From: Monosporascus cannonballus
Taxonomy: Eukaryota > Ascomycota > Sordariomycetes > Xylariales
NCBI GenBank assembly: GCA_004154925.1
Contig: QJNS01000129.1
Location: 100,611-164,610 of the forward strand
DNA length: 64,000 nt
Reading direction: 5' to 3'
Numbering within the stretch: position 1 is the first letter of the stretch; each line of letters begins with the position of its first letter. Below are positions 47,201 through 60,718 of the stretch, in pieces. The notes beneath the pieces were generated by a model. It was not told the DNA's origin, did not search any database, and saw nothing but the letters and a program-made list of their open reading frames with translations. The position numbers were made by a program, and so were the translations under genes.

Positions 47201-49313
47201 GTTTAGCTAAAATTAAAACGAATTATATTTAATAGTTATTTTCGCCTTTTATATTTAATTAGCCTTGCCTTATTAAAAACCTAGTTTTTAATTAATGTCG
47301 CGGCGGTATTATAAGGCGTTATATATAAATCCTTAAATTTTATGGATAAGTTATTAAAAATCTTTCGAAATAATTAGCTAAAAGTCCTTTTAATAAGCTT
47401 TTAGTATATTTATTTTTGTTCGTAGTTTTATCTTTAAGTTTGGCTTTTTTAACGATACCGTAAACTCTAGTAACATATTTTAAATAATACTTATAAACTT
47501 AATTAAGTATATTACGTGAAATCTGTTTTATTAATACTTTTAATTAATCTTTAGTAATTTGCATTTATTTTAGGTTTTATAGCTTAAAGGTTTTCAAAAT
47601 GTTCTTAACCGCTTTATCCCAAATAATAACGTCCTTAAAAATAATTTTAATTTGATTTTTTATAAAAGGCCTATTTATCTAATAAGGCAACTTATTGATT
47701 TTTTCTGCTTTTGTAAGCTTATATTTCCGATATAACTTATCGATTTCCTTAAACCAGTTAATAACCGCAATACTAGAAAAGCGGGAATCTGGGAAAACGG
47801 ATATATCCGGCAATACTATAAAAAAATAAGCTTATTTATGATATTTACCGGGAATCCGTATATATATTAATTAGAGGATTCCAAAAATATGTTTTTAAAA
47901 GTAGATATTATAAGCCTAGTAAAAGTTTGTAACGAAATCTCAATAAGTTAAACCTATCGTCCTTTAAATATTTTGATAATAATTTCCGATATTTCCGGGA
48001 TCCGCCCTTTAGTTATTTCTATAGTTGGCTTTGGGGAACTAATAAAATTACTTAAAGGTGGTTCGCTATTAACCTTATTTTTGAACTTAGGTTCAGATAA
48101 TTGGTAATAATTAATAATATTCGGCGCTAGATTTTAATTTTTTTAGATTATAAGGAACTCCAAAGCAGATAATAACCGTTGTTGTGCTGCAATTTTTAAT
48201 AATTTCGACGGACGTTTAGTAAATCGGCTAAATATTAACGAAATCTGTTAATCGGAAAAAGATAATTCGGGGATAACATAATTTGATAGTTCCGAATTAT
48301 TATTTGCATATGTGAACATAAGGGAATTTAAGGTGTTTGGAATTTTCGTTCATATTTTCTGAATTTTTCGCAATCGTAATAAAGATATCGTCCTTCTTTT
48401 TACCTAGGTAAACCCGTTTTTTCTGATTGGCATGTTACTAGCGGTAAATATCTGATTAAATCGTTTTTAACTTTATAATTAATACCTTTTTTTCTTAATT
48501 TTATCGCCAGAATAATTCTATTAATTAATATTAACGAATCCTAAAAGATATTTTTAAGTAAGACCTAAACGAAATATTAGCTTATTAAGGCAAAAATGTT
48601 CTAAAATATATAATTTAATAAGTTAGTCCTATTTTTTTAAATGTATTAAAAATATTAATTATTTTTCGAATTTCTTTTTTCGTAAACGAAATTATAGGTT
48701 TTATAGCCTTATTCATTTGTCTGCTTACGTTAGCAATTTAATTTATATCGTTAATTATAATAGCGTTATTCCAGCATTAATTAATCCAGAATTTACGTAA
48801 ATACGTTACCAGCAATGTATTTTTATTTCCAAATCTTAATATATCGATTTTTGGCAATTAATCTTAATTAATTTTATGCTTATTATTTTATTTTTATATC
48901 TCCGAATTTTGTTTTGTTAAGTAAGAAGTTTTAAAAAGTACGTTATATCTTAAATTATGCAGTCGGTTTAAAATATGGATAATTAGTCCATATTTTTAAA
49001 CTTATGCATTTTTAAGTTTGTGATTTTCCGAAATCGGTTTATTAAAGATCTGGTTCCGGATAAGGTTTTGTAAATACTTAATTTCAAAATGTTTTTTTTA
49101 ATTAATAATATTTTGGAATCGTTTCGTTATTATCGATTATTCGTAATGTTATTATTTTGTAAGGTACGATATGCGTTTTTACATCTTTATAACCGTAATT
49201 GTGATTACCCGCATTTTTGATTAAGACCTTATTTCCTTCCAAATATCAGGTGGAAGTATCGAAAATTATTTCGGCAGTTAACTAAAGCCAATTTCTTTTC
49301 CTTGGCAGCCAAA

Positions 49314-49593
49314 TGAATTGGGGTTGAGAGAATTGGTTTTGATCAGTACGGATAACCATTTTATGTCACGGTACGGAATAGGATTGTCGAAAAATGAGGA
49401 ATTTAATCTGATTATATTGCTGGTATTGAACCTCGACAACTGAAATAGCAGAAAACATACTGAATAGTAATGGTGGCCGAAAATGCCTAGGGGTTGAACC
49501 TATAGCGAAAAAGAACTTCTTAATATATATGCGAAGCTCGGACTTTCTGATTAGACGAGCCTGACTATAGGAATAACACCCCGCCCCACTTCA
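49314..49593 (-). repeat. RT3 5' LTR
   Basis: Plus-strand ends TGAATTGGGG and CCCCACTTCA. It is less mutated than the left copy (for example GAGGAATTTAATCTG versus AAAAAACTTAATCTA). Confidence 0.9.
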
Positions 49594-49930
49594 GTATTTC
49601 GACGTTATCGTAAAAAATTATTATTAATATTATGTCTCGAAATATATTTATATTTTAATATATATACTTTTTTAAATTTTAATTATTTATTAACCGTTAA
49701 TTAGCTTTATATTCGTTTAAGCGTTTATCGTATATTTAGTAACTAATATTATAATTAATATTAACTTTGTTATAAAATCTTTTTATTTTATTTTATTATA
49801 TATATATATATTAAGGAAAATGTTAATTATTTAGCAAAAATCAGTTACTTATATACGGTTATATGTATTTTTTCGAAAAACAGCAAAAATAATAATAAAA
49901 ATAAAGGAAAAACAAACAGCCGGTATTTTG
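49594..49930. other. AT-saturated spacer
   Basis: No gene and no element could be identified. Confidence 0.55.
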
Positions 49931-50094
49931 CCTCAGCTAGCTCAGGCTTCTCTGGCGTGTTTTCTCAATTTCTTTAAAGTTACTCAAGTACCGCTATATA
50001 ACGCTAAATATTAACTAATCATATCCCAAATCCCGTTAATGAGTTAATGAGGCCTAAGTTCAAATTGCAAAAAAGAACGTCCGTTTTCTACTTT
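49931..50094. repeat. dispersed repeat copy B (partner at 15054-15208)
   Basis: Begins CCTCAGCTAGCTCAGGC and parallels copy A through CTAAGTTCAAATTGCA and GTCCGTTTTC. Copy B lies within the repeat block, between RT3 and RT4. Confidence 0.6.
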
Positions 50095-50561
50095 TACTTT
50101 TTTAAAAAAACGAAATTCCGTAACAACTCAATAACAATAAGTTGTTATAATTATATATATAATTACCTCGGTTATAGCCTATTATTAATACTATTTTAGT
50201 TTTAATTAGTATCCGTTTATTACTTTTAAACTTTAACGTATTTATTAGCTAAAGTTTAACCCGATCGCATTATTATCTCCTCTTTTAGAATACGATAAAT
50301 TCGAATTTTCCTAATTTTACCGCGCGAACTTATCAAAATAGGATATACGTAAACGTACGATAGTATTTTAGCAATAATATTAACGGACGGAAATAATATT
50401 CGAAAGTTTTATTCGTAGCTGAATTTTATGCAACGATAGTTGAACGATTAATTTAACCGCTAAAAATAAACGTTTAATTAAAGTATTAAAAGAAAAGCGA
50501 TTACGCGATAAATTAACGATATGCGAAAGTTAGCAAAACTTCAAAATTTCTGCTAATTTAG
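50095..50561. other. left part of sequence interrupted by RT4
   Basis: RIP-like DNA ending with the left target duplication TTTAG (50557-50561). It should be continuous with 57355 onward once RT4 is removed. Its origin is not recognised. Confidence 0.55.
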
Positions 50562-50976
50562 TGTGACGGCTAGGCGGTTTAACCAACTATTAAACCTTAA
50601 GTCGACGGGTTTATGTTTGCAGGAGTATCGTGGGAATCTGAGCAATAAATACAGTAACGTATCACGTCTCGTAATGCCAAAGGTGCCTTGGGTAACAATA
50701 TTATATTACAAGCTAAAATTATTTAAATTATGGAAATAATAAACGTATATATCTTTTTTTTAACTTAAGGTATTTATCATAGCTTAACGACACTTTTCTA
50801 GTTAAATTCCCTTAAGCCCCTTTAAGCCCTCTTTGGTATTTATCCGGTTCAAGCCTTTTTGTCCAATTAGGGCCCTTAAGCCCTTTAAGCTAATCACGTG
50901 ATTTCTTGGTTAGGTCGGGGTTTAATTTTTTAAAATCCCGACCGTTTTCAAAAGCTAAGACCGTTAGGTTATAATA
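50562..50976 (-). repeat. RT4 3' LTR
   Basis: On the plus strand it starts TGTGACGGCTAGGCGG and ends GGTTATAATA. The left (U5) part is shared with RT1 and RT2. The right (U3) part is different, with AAGCCC-type repeats (CCCTTAAGCCCCTTTAAGCC) and CACGTGA. Confidence 0.9.
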
Positions 50977-51063
50977 CGATCTTTCCCCTTTTAGGATCTT
51001 TATCCTTAAAACTCATTCCGTTTGTTTATTAACTTTGGTAAATAACTTTTTTTTATACTTATT

Positions 51064-51363
51064 ATATTAGGTCGTATTAAAAAATCCAGATTTCGCAAAC
51101 GTATTAACGCCTTCGTTTTTTCAAAACGGATTAGCCGCCTGGGTTTCATTATGTCCTTAAACATTTCTTATTTCTGTTGCAAATTTAAAAACAAAATTTG
51201 CAAGGTTGATTACAATTTAGGGAAATATGCCTTTTGTATTGCTTATAAAAATCCCTATAATCTTTTTGGTTTTTCCGAATTTGAATACCGTAAATTAATT
51301 ATTAAGGAAAATCGTTTGGAATTAAAAAAACGTATTACCAAAAAGGAATTTTTAAAGGCTTAA
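51064..51363 (+). pseudogene. antisense Cys-rich ORF inside the RT4 3' end
   Basis: The frame runs opposite to gag-pol, starts 88 nt from the 3' LTR and is open for 99 codons to TAA 51361-51363. The likely start codon is now ATA (51064-51066); the first ATG is at 51151. Order: basic N-terminus (GRIKKSRFRKRI); a cysteine cluster (FCCKFKNKICKVDYNLGKYA, then FCIAYKNPYNLFGF); a charged helix-prone tail (EFEYRKLIIKENRLELKKRI). Cys spacing and order match the RT1 frame although sequence identity is low. Tyr at expected Cys positions again fits RIP. No in-frame stop is present. Confidence 0.68.
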
Positions 51364-54300
51364 TAACATTTTAACAAATTATTTAATCGTTTAAGTCGTT
51401 TGCGGAAATAAAAGAAATTTTTTCGTTAACGGGGAATTAAAATATTTTGCCGCGGTATTTAGGGTACGGAAACGATAAAGGAATTTAAACGCCTTAAAAA
51501 GGAACAAAAGCAGTTAAAGACAGCCAATGCAGTTACTACGTTAACGCAGGCCGCAGCCGATTAGCCCAACATCCCGGCTATTAACTGGTTAACCCTTAAC
51601 TAGGACGCGCCCGTCGTTATTGGTAAAAATTCTTTAGCAGATATTAGGCGCCAATAAGATTTTTGGCAGGTTCCTAGGTGTTTTCGGAATCCGGGTACTT
51701 TTTCCACTTAATTAAATATTAAGTAAATCCGTTTTGTTTTCGTATGTCAAATATTTTTTCTATTTCGTACACTTATTTGTCTTTTACTTCCATATCGTCT
51801 TATACCGTATATACTTTAATTATATTTACTATTAACTTAAGTAAAAAAATATGAAAAATTAAATAAAATTTAACTTTTGGTAAAGGTTCTAATTAGTAAT
51901 TATTTTCTGAGATTTTCTAAGCGATTTTATATGGATCGATATATTTAAAATCGAATCTTTTGCTAAATAGTTTTATTTAAATATTTTTTGTAGCGAGGAA
52001 AACCATTTCCCTTTTTTTGAAAATTAATTTTTTCAACTTTTTTTGGTTATAATATTTACTTATTTAATTTCGTACGAATTCCAGTTTTATTTTTATTTTT
52101 TAATATAGCTATCGTAATTATTTTAATATAAGGATTATTTTGATATTAATTAAACCGTCGTTACGTATTTCTTTTATAAATTTCTGAAATAAAATTAAAA
52201 TTTATATTCGCAGGTATTATTTTAATGCTTTTATAATAACTTATATTATAAGTTAATTGTATAATTGGTAATTCTTTAACCCGGTTATTTTGTTCGTTTT
52301 ATTTATCTATTTATTTATAGTTTAAATGCGCTAAATATTTTGTGATTTAGGTTAATTTATGCTATTAAGCTTTGCTAAAATTTAAATGCGAATATCGATT
52401 CTTTATTTAATATAATTTTTATTAGTAATCCGTATATATAAAAATGTATTTCAAAAAAATGTATTTTAATTATGCAGCATTTATATCCTTATAATATGGT
52501 AACAAATAGCAAATTTTCGTAAATCGGTTGACGATTACGAAAATGCTATCATAATATATTTCTGTAACTGGATTTTTTGATATAAAAAGTTTAATAATAA
52601 AGTCGAATATAACTAAATATTATGGTCGTTTTGTAATTAGTAATGGCTGTAATTTTTCGTATGGTTTATGTTATCGAATCTTTGCTTTGGCGTAAATATC
52701 GTATTGCCGTATAATTTTTTATATTATTAATTTTATTTTAAAAAAGAAATATGTACGTCGAAGCTTTTTTATGGTTTTATGGATCCCTAGATATTTATAT
52801 AATTGATGTTCGTATATTTTTCGTATTAGAAATTTTTAGTATTCCTTTGGAATTCGTATTTTGTCCATTTTTTGATTTTTTAAGAGATTATCGTTATGTT
52901 ATTAAATTTTCTGATACATATCGCTAAATACTATTTAAATCGTTGCAATTTGTCGTAAGCGTAAATATTGTTTTGTAATAATATTAAAAATTATATGGCT
53001 AATTTTAACTAATTTGTTTCGAAATTTGGTCGTTTGTTTAAAATATCTGTTTTGCCGTTTTTTAATTTTTTCTTATGGATGATAACGAAGTCGAAGTTTG
53101 TCAAGTTTTCTGCGTATCTTAATTATTGTCCTATAAGTTCCTTAGTCGTAATAAATCGGGTAAAATTTTAATAATCCGTATAAACCTTAACCTGGTATAA
53201 ATTTCCCTTTAAAAATTGCCTAAATTTTCGAAATGCCATAATAATAATTATAAATTCTTTATTTGGAATGCCGTAATTAAATTCGGCTTTTTTTAATTTG
53301 TACGAAGAGAATACAATAAGGTGCAATTTGCTTTAATTATTTTGTTATTTAATTATTATGCTTAATACGTAATCCGAAATAATCGGATTTTAGCTTAACG
53401 GGGCGGTTTAAATCGTACATATTTAATATTGGCTCGCTAGTAATCGTATTTTTAATATCTTAAAATGCTCTTTCCGTATTTAGCGTTTATTTGAATTCCT
53501 TTTTTTTTTTCGTAAGATTTGTTAAAGGTATAGTTATTTTATTAAAGTTTCGAATAAATTTCCAGTAATAGTTGGCAAATCCAAGGAATGCCTGTATTTT
53601 TTTGACTGTTGTCGGCATCTGCCATTTTGTGATTATAATAATTTTTTTGGGATTTATTTTGATGTATTTTGGAGTAATAATATGTTCCCGATATTTTACT
53701 TTTTATTTATAAAACTGACTTTTTTCTATATTAATAAGTAACTTTACGTTTTATAAAGCTTAAAGAATTTTATAAACGTATCCTATATATATTGTTTCTG
53801 TTTTGAAGAAAATAAAAATATCGTTAAGATAATAAATATCGAAAATATTAAGGTATTTTTGTAATACGTAGTTAATTATTTATTAAAAGGTCGTTAATAT
53901 GTTCATAAGTCCTATTAATGTAACCAAATACTTAAATAATCCGTATTTCGTTTTAAAAATTATTTTTTATTCGTATTTTTTTTAATTCAAATAATGTTAT
54001 ATCTGTTTTTAAGATCAAATATTATGAATTATTTGGTTCCGTAAAGTTAGTTTTTTATTTCCGTAATTAAGGGTAAAAATATTCGATTTTTAATAATAAC
54101 GTCGTTTAGTTATTAATAATTAATTAAAAATCGCAATTTTTTATTTTTTTTTGGTACGAAAAATATTAAATATTCTGCTGGTAATTTCGAAAATCGAATT
54201 TATTCTTCTTGTAACCGATTTTCCAGGTATTCTTTAAAAATGCGTAATTCGTTTCTATTAAGGTTATAAATAAGGTAAAACTTTATCGAAAATCCTTTTT

Positions 54301-56923
54301 TGAAAATTATCTTATAATCTTATTTGCTATGTTCTGGTAATTTTGTATTACGCTTTTTTCTGAAAAACTGTTTATATTTATGGTATTATGATGGCATATT
54401 AATTAGATCTTTTAATTTTTGGGGCCGTTATTTTTGTTTTAGATCGTTATTTAATTACTTTAATTTTGTTTTGATAATAGTAATAATACGTCGTATTTTT
54501 TTAATGTCTGTTTTTTTTCTTATGTTTTATTCTTTTAGGTGGTAAGATATTTATCGTATCCTTATGTTTATATTTGTTGTTATTATCGATCAAATATTAA
54601 AATCTTAATTTTTTTTCTTTTATTTATTAATAAAGAATAAAACGAACTTTATTTAACCAATTCTGCCGTTAATCAAATTTCCGTATTGGTGTATTTATAA
54701 TAATCCTAAAATTATATCGTAATTCCCGAATAAAACGATATTGAAATTAACTGTTTAATATCGTTTTTTAATAAGAATTTCGAAGTAATTAATTTCGCGT
54801 ATGATTTTTTCGTTATCGTAAGCGAATTCCTAATTTTCGGCATTCGTCGTTAAATAGGGTTTTAACTTATATTTTTATAGTAATTTAAACTTATTAACCA
54901 TATTTAGTACAATATAATTTCCGCCCAGAGCGCCGTAATCCATTATTGCGGTGTATTAGTGCGTTCCGATTTGTATGTCCAAAGTGATAGGGTCGTTAAC
55001 GTCTTTTATCGTCGCGTTTAAAGCCTTTTTTGGGAATTTCCTTTAATTTCTCTGGGTTTCGTCATTTTGCGGCTTTTTTATAGGTAACTTTTTTCTGTTA
55101 ACTTTTATTCGAATTTGTGAAGCCTTGTTTGTGTTTTTTCGTTCAGTACGTTAAGCTGCTGTATTAATCGTTGTTGCCGGCGTACTGTTCCTTTAAGTTA
55201 TATTAGCTGGTTTTGGTTTTTTTTATAGTTTTTTTCTTTTTCGAATAAATTATTTTTTTATGTTTGCGATTATATTTTATTATGCGTCGTTTTAACTATC
55301 TTTTTAAAGATTTCCTATAAATTAACGTATTTTTTCCTTAATAACTTTTTTTCATAAAAATTTGTAATAAATACTAATTAAAAATGGAGGTCCGTAATAA
55401 CTTTTTGATAGTTCTTTTTTACCGTACGCTGGATTAACTTTTTTTCCGTTTGGTGGTTGCATTATCCATAATAACAAAAGGGGTTTTTTGCGGGTACTGT
55501 TTTTTTTCAGGCCAATTTTTTACTTTGGCCAATTATTAGATGTTTTTTGGGGCTATGGTTCGAAATTATCGATATTATTATTTATTATTTTTGTTATATC
55601 CGGTATGGTTTAAAAAGTTAAATCCTTTGTAATATATGCGGATAATTCGTGCGTAAATATGTTATTTTTATTTTTCGTAATCGGGATATTCTCGTCGTCG
55701 ACAATGTATGGTATGTATTTTACCGTGTTAATCGGGTGTTCCGGGGCAGAGTTTTTTTGTCCAATCCCGGTATTCGTATAACCATCTTTATAATGATTTT
55801 TATTGTATTTGCGTTGTTTATTAAGTTAATTTTCTGGTTTTTCGTATTTTTCGTTAAATTTCTTATCGTAATAGTACCGGTTGGACCTTTTATTATAGGC
55901 CTGATATATACTTAGTTTAAATTATGTTGATAATTTTATTGTTATTTTTTTAATTATTCCTGGATTATTTTTTCGGTATAGGAGTCTAATTATTCTGTCG
56001 TGGTTTTTTGGGTTTCTTATATTTATAGGCCTTATATCTTATTTTACTGTAATTAAAGCATTTAATCTGGCTCCAGTTTTGTTAGTGGGTAGCGCCGAGT
56101 TCTATAAGTCCTAACGCCGTTCCGTAAGAAATAAGGGGTGCGTTTCGCTTTTTCCCCTAGTTGGATTTGTTGTATTTCGAATGTAAGGTATATTGTCCTT
56201 TTTTCTTTTATCGTTTTTTAAACTGTCGATTGTTGATCTTGATTATTTTTGCAATATACCGGTTTAAGGTAATTATCGTTTAATATGAATAATTTTATTT
56301 TTTATATTATCCTTTAAAATTTTGTAAAATATGTCAATAAAGGTATCGGCTTTGTCATTTCCTTATTCGGCCTTAATCGCAAAAATTTTGAAAATTACGG
56401 CGTACTTAAATATAAGTCCTTTTTGTCGGAGTTGTAGAAATTGTTAGGCCGTAAATCGTTTTTTATCCGGATTGCTAGAGTTATTGCGCATTTTGTCCTT
56501 AAAATTGGTATAAGTTAAAAAGATTTTATTAATAAAATTCTTTTTATTTGTTTTTTTTATTTCCAGAAAATTTTTCATAATGGGTTTAAATTAATTAACC
56601 GTATTTTCCGTTAAATATACTTTTATTATTAGGACTATATCCGTTAAGTTATTAAGGTTTAAAAAGCGAAAATAAATTTGTGCTTAAATTAAGAAAGTTT
56701 GAGGATTACCTTTTTTATTATAAGGTTCTGGTTTTTTAAGCTTTATACGGGCGAAAGAGGGTTGGGCAAATGGCGTTACTTTAAGTTGTCGAACTTTTTT
56801 TTCTAATTTCCGAATTCGAGCCTAAAGTTGCTGAATAATGGTTTCTTAAATATTGGTCGATATCTTAATAATATTAAATATTGCTCGGAGTTTAACGGTA
56901 TTTTTAAATAAAAACTTATAATA

Positions 56924-57349
56924 TATAACAGCTAAGCGGTTTAATTAATTATTAAACTTTAAGTTAACGAGTTTATATTAATAGAAATATCGTGGGAATT
57001 TAAATAATAAATACAGTAACGTATTACGTCTCGTAATGCCAAAAATACCTTGGATAACGATATTATATTATAAACTAAAGTTATTTAAATTATGGAAATA
57101 ATAAACGTATATATTTTTTTTTCTGGCTTAAGGTCTTTATTATGGCTTAACGATATTTTTCTAATTAAATCCCCTTAAGCCCTTTTAAGCCCTTTTAAGC
57201 CCTTTCTGGTGCTTATCCGGCTTAAGCCTTTTTGTTCAATTAGGGCCCTTGAGCCCTTTGAGCCAGTCACGTGACTTCTTGGCTAGGTCGGGGTCTGACT
57301 TTTCAGGATCCCGACCGTTTTTAGAAGCCAAGACCGTTAGGTCATAACA
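56924..57349 (-). repeat. RT4 5' LTR
   Basis: On the plus strand it runs from TATAACAGCT to GGTCATAACA. It aligns along its length with 50562-50976 and carries more AAGCCCTTTT repeat units plus CACGTGAC. Confidence 0.9.
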
Positions 57350-60318
57350 TTTAGACCTTATTATACGCAAATATTATGACATATTATATGGAAAGTTTAT
57401 AGCTTTCGCAAAATAGACTAAATTTCGCCGTTTGACGGAAAAGTTGTCATTCGACGTTGAAATATTTTATAATATTTTGGACGAAAATTAGCATTTTATA
57501 ATAGCGGTTATTTTTAATTGGTTTAAGCTTTTAAACCAAATAATTATATACCTCAGAAAAAGATAAAAATTGTATAATACGAAATAAAAAACGAAATATA
57601 TTGGTAATTATAATAATCCGGACGTTTTTATATATTTTCTTTTTCTAGCCCTAATTAGTATAGTTAATATAATGTCCAAACTTAACGGCAGTTATTTGCC
57701 TTATTTATTAAGCAGATCTTTATTATTTCGGATTTATTACAAATTAATATCGATATATTAAAGAGGCTAGTTATTTACGAAAGTTATATTACGTTAAATA
57801 AAGATATAAACTGGCTAATGAAAAACGCTAAAGCAATCGCCTTAATTCTTTATAATGGTATAATTTTAATCAAAATAAGTTACCTTTTATGGTTAGATAT
57901 AACAGAACGAAATCGTATTGTAGTACGATAATTTTAATATTTAAAATTATATTCGTAATATAGAGTTTCGATATTATATCGTTATACGGAATATTATTAC
58001 CGCTATTACCCGTTATTATAGTTGTATTTTAAAAAGGGGTAAATAATCCATATTCCGGTTGAATTAATATTATGAAATAAAATAGTTTTATAAAACGTTA
58101 TAATAATATCTGGTATCACTTAATATTATCCGGATTTCATTTCTTATTTTTATTAATACGCTTTATAAGTGTAACAAATAAAAATTCTCTAATTCTTCTA
58201 AATTAAAATGTATATCGTATAATAAACGCCGTTCAATTTTGTTAAATATAATTAACGAAGATAAAAACATTAACAACAGTACTTATAGCATTTATTGAAA
58301 ACCTTTTTAGGGTATTTGTAAAGTTAAACAAAAACAATTTTATTAATTTTCATAATATTTTAATTGTATTTATGAAACTCAGAAAACAATTTATTATATT
58401 CGGAAAATATAGGTTAGTTAATCCGAAATAACCGATCTATATAATAGAAAATAATAATTCATTTTTATTCTTACTTTATTTTATATATAAATAAATTTTC
58501 TGTTTATATTTATTAGCCCGATATTATAACTAGAACGTATAAAATATATCTAATTTTAAAAGCGAATTATTAATTTTTAAATAAAATACGTAATTATATT
58601 AAAAATTGCTAAAACTTCATTTTTTGAACCGTTTATTCTTTATTTATATAACGTTCGTATATTTGCGTTTCTTCTGCACGAATTACGCGCTCGATACGAA
58701 TTATTTGTAATAAAAACGTTTACCGTATATGGCGCTCCCCGAAATACCTTAATTGAAAACTTTTTTTCGACAGTCGAATTTATCGAATTTATAGAATATA
58801 TATGTTCCCGTTTAACTGGCGCCGGATTTAAATCTGTTACGTATAAGGTAATTTATAAATATTTTAGCTACGTCGAATGAATAAGAAAGAAATTGCAAAA
58901 TCTTAATGAGAACGTTTCAATAAATAAAGTTATTCAACGAAGAATTTCTGTTATTTTTTGCTAATAATACGTTGTTTAGAAATATAAATAAGTTGATACA
59001 TAATTCGTAAATATTTTTCGTCTGCGAAATATAATTTATTTATATTAGTTTTTAGGCGGTACCGTTTTAATTAGAAGGTACCGAATAAGACTTTTTTATT
59101 GGATAACTATAAAGCCAGAAATATTTTTAATACCCCGATATTTTATAAGGCGGTATTTTTTAACCTTGTTAAAAATAATATCCAACCATTAATCGATACC
59201 GTTTCTGTCAATAAAAAGTTTCGAAAGTAATATAAATTTGTTTTAAAAAGAATTCAGATTTATTTATGCTTTTCGCATATTATACGATATAGCGACGTTA
59301 AATATATTAAGCAATTAATACAGATATTATCATGTTTTATAGGGCCGGTTAATTTAATTACAGCAAGAAAATGCTTTATTTTGACTGCAGATTATGTTTT
59401 GCAATATTCAATACTTATCAATTTCATTGTAATATTAAATTTTGTTGCAATAAAACTTAACAAAGAAATATGAAAAATATTTAATCTAAAGGGCGAACAT
59501 TATAATTTATGACGCATTAGCGAATTCCGCCGGTGGAAAAATAATGTATATAACGTTAATATTGTTTTTTTCAGAATTCGTTTTTAATTATATATCGTAT
59601 ATTATTATAATCTTTATTTTATACGCGTTATACATTTTTGCGAAATAAACGTTACGTTATTCGCAATGTTTGTAACGAAATATTTAAACGTACCTATTTT
59701 TTGCTTCGGAACTTCTGGCTTATTAAGAGATATTTATTACGGATTGAAAAGAATAACTGGAAATTCGAAAATATTCTGGCCGCGAGCCGTAAAGTTATAA
59801 AAATTAAGTTTGCCGATTTTAATAATACCGTACTTATTATTAACGATGTAAATGGGTTTAACTGGTTAAATATAACAAAAAATGAAAATTAACTTATAAA
59901 TAGCTTTAACGTAATTATCCGAAAAACTTTTAGTACCAAATTTATTAAGAATAATTTAGCTCCGGATAACTGTAATATGTTTTATGCGAAAAAAATATTA
60001 TAATTTTTGGTAAAAATTGTCGATAATTTAATTACTGGTCATAATTAAGGCAATTCGGTTTTGTCGTCGTTATCGTCAAATAAGCAAAATAAGGATTTAT
60101 TGGACGAAAACGAACCGTTAATATAAATTTTATTTCTTTATTATTTTGTATGTTTTATCAGTAATATAGTATCTATATTATAATTTTAAATTTTATATTA
60201 TTTTATTATTTATGTAATTTTAATTACTGAATTTCGAAACTATTTTATATATGATTACAATTATTTAATTATTATATTAACGTAATTTATTTACCTCCGG
60301 TAATAAAACGGCAAATAA
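57350..60318. other. AT-saturated DNA of unknown origin
   Basis: Three kilobases with no open gene. An 84-codon frame at 59638-59892 and scattered fragments (for example IENFFSTVEFIEFIEYICSR near 58750) look protein-like but I cannot assign them. It may be the older repeat into which RT4 inserted. Confidence 0.5.
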
Positions 60319-60601
60319 TGAAATGGGGTCGGGGAAGAATTGGTCTTAATCAGTAAGGGTAACTATTTGATGTCACGGTACGGAATGGGATTGTCGAAAA
60401 TGAAAAACTTAATCCGATTATATTGCTAGTATTAAACCTCGATAACTAAAAATAACAGAAGATATGCTAAATGGTGATGGTAGCTGAGAATGTCTGGGGG
60501 TTGAACCCATGGCGAAAAAAGAACTTCTTAATATACATGCGAGGCTCGGGCTTTCTGATCAGCCAAGCCTGATCATGGGTGTAACACCCCGCTCCACTTC
60601 A
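60319..60601 (-). repeat. solo LTR of RT3 type
   Basis: Same orientation as the RT3 LTRs, 283 bp, plus-strand ends TGAAATGGGG and CTCCACTTCA. ATAA lies on both sides (60315-60318 and 60602-60605), consistent with the 4-bp duplication seen for RT3. Confidence 0.85.
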
Positions 60602-60718
60602 ATAAAAAGATAATATTTTACGATATGGTACGCGGCATAATTTTTTAAAAAAAAATTCATATAAGGAATTAACTTTATAATTTGTGTAATATTAATTAAT
60701 TATATTTTATTCGAACAT

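Larger units (their letters stand above)
37905..49593 (-). mobile_element. RT3: 11.7-kb RIP-degraded Ty3/Gypsy-like element
   Basis: Two 280-bp LTRs (37905-38184 and 49314-49593) flank an 11.1-kb interior. GTAT precedes the left LTR (37901-37904) and follows the right one (49594-49597), a probable 4-bp target duplication. The minus orientation follows from pol text: an RT/RNase H-side segment on the minus strand (44012-44230) and an integrase core at 42490-42741. Next to the right LTR, inside, the minus strand reads TTTGGCTGCCAAGG (49300-49313), a candidate primer-binding site. Next to the left LTR it reads AAGAAAAAAGG, a polypurine-like tract. The distance from integrase to the 3' LTR is about 4.3 kb, much longer than in RT1, RT2 and RT4. 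Nothing recognisable is readable there. Confidence 0.85.
50562..57349 (-). mobile_element. RT4: RIP-degraded Ty3/Gypsy LTR retrotransposon with 5-bp TSD
   Basis: LTRs at 50562-50976 and 56924-57349 are flanked by TTTAG on both sides (50557-50561 and 57350-57354). The minus orientation follows from a polypurine tract (AAAAGGGGAAAGATCG) next to the left LTR and from pol text. An integrase strand DSIFVIVNRFTK lies at 52515-52550. The reverse-transcriptase box reads YLND (53819-53830) in YYLNDIFIFF, so the first catalytic Asp of YLDD has become Asn (G to A). No gag-pol frame is open. Confidence 0.92.

Noticed and set aside
55649..55915. 88-codon hydrophobic frame in RT4
   Set aside because: Runs antisense through a gag-pol region rich in T; its hydrophobicity follows from base composition and it has no counterpart in RT1 or RT2.
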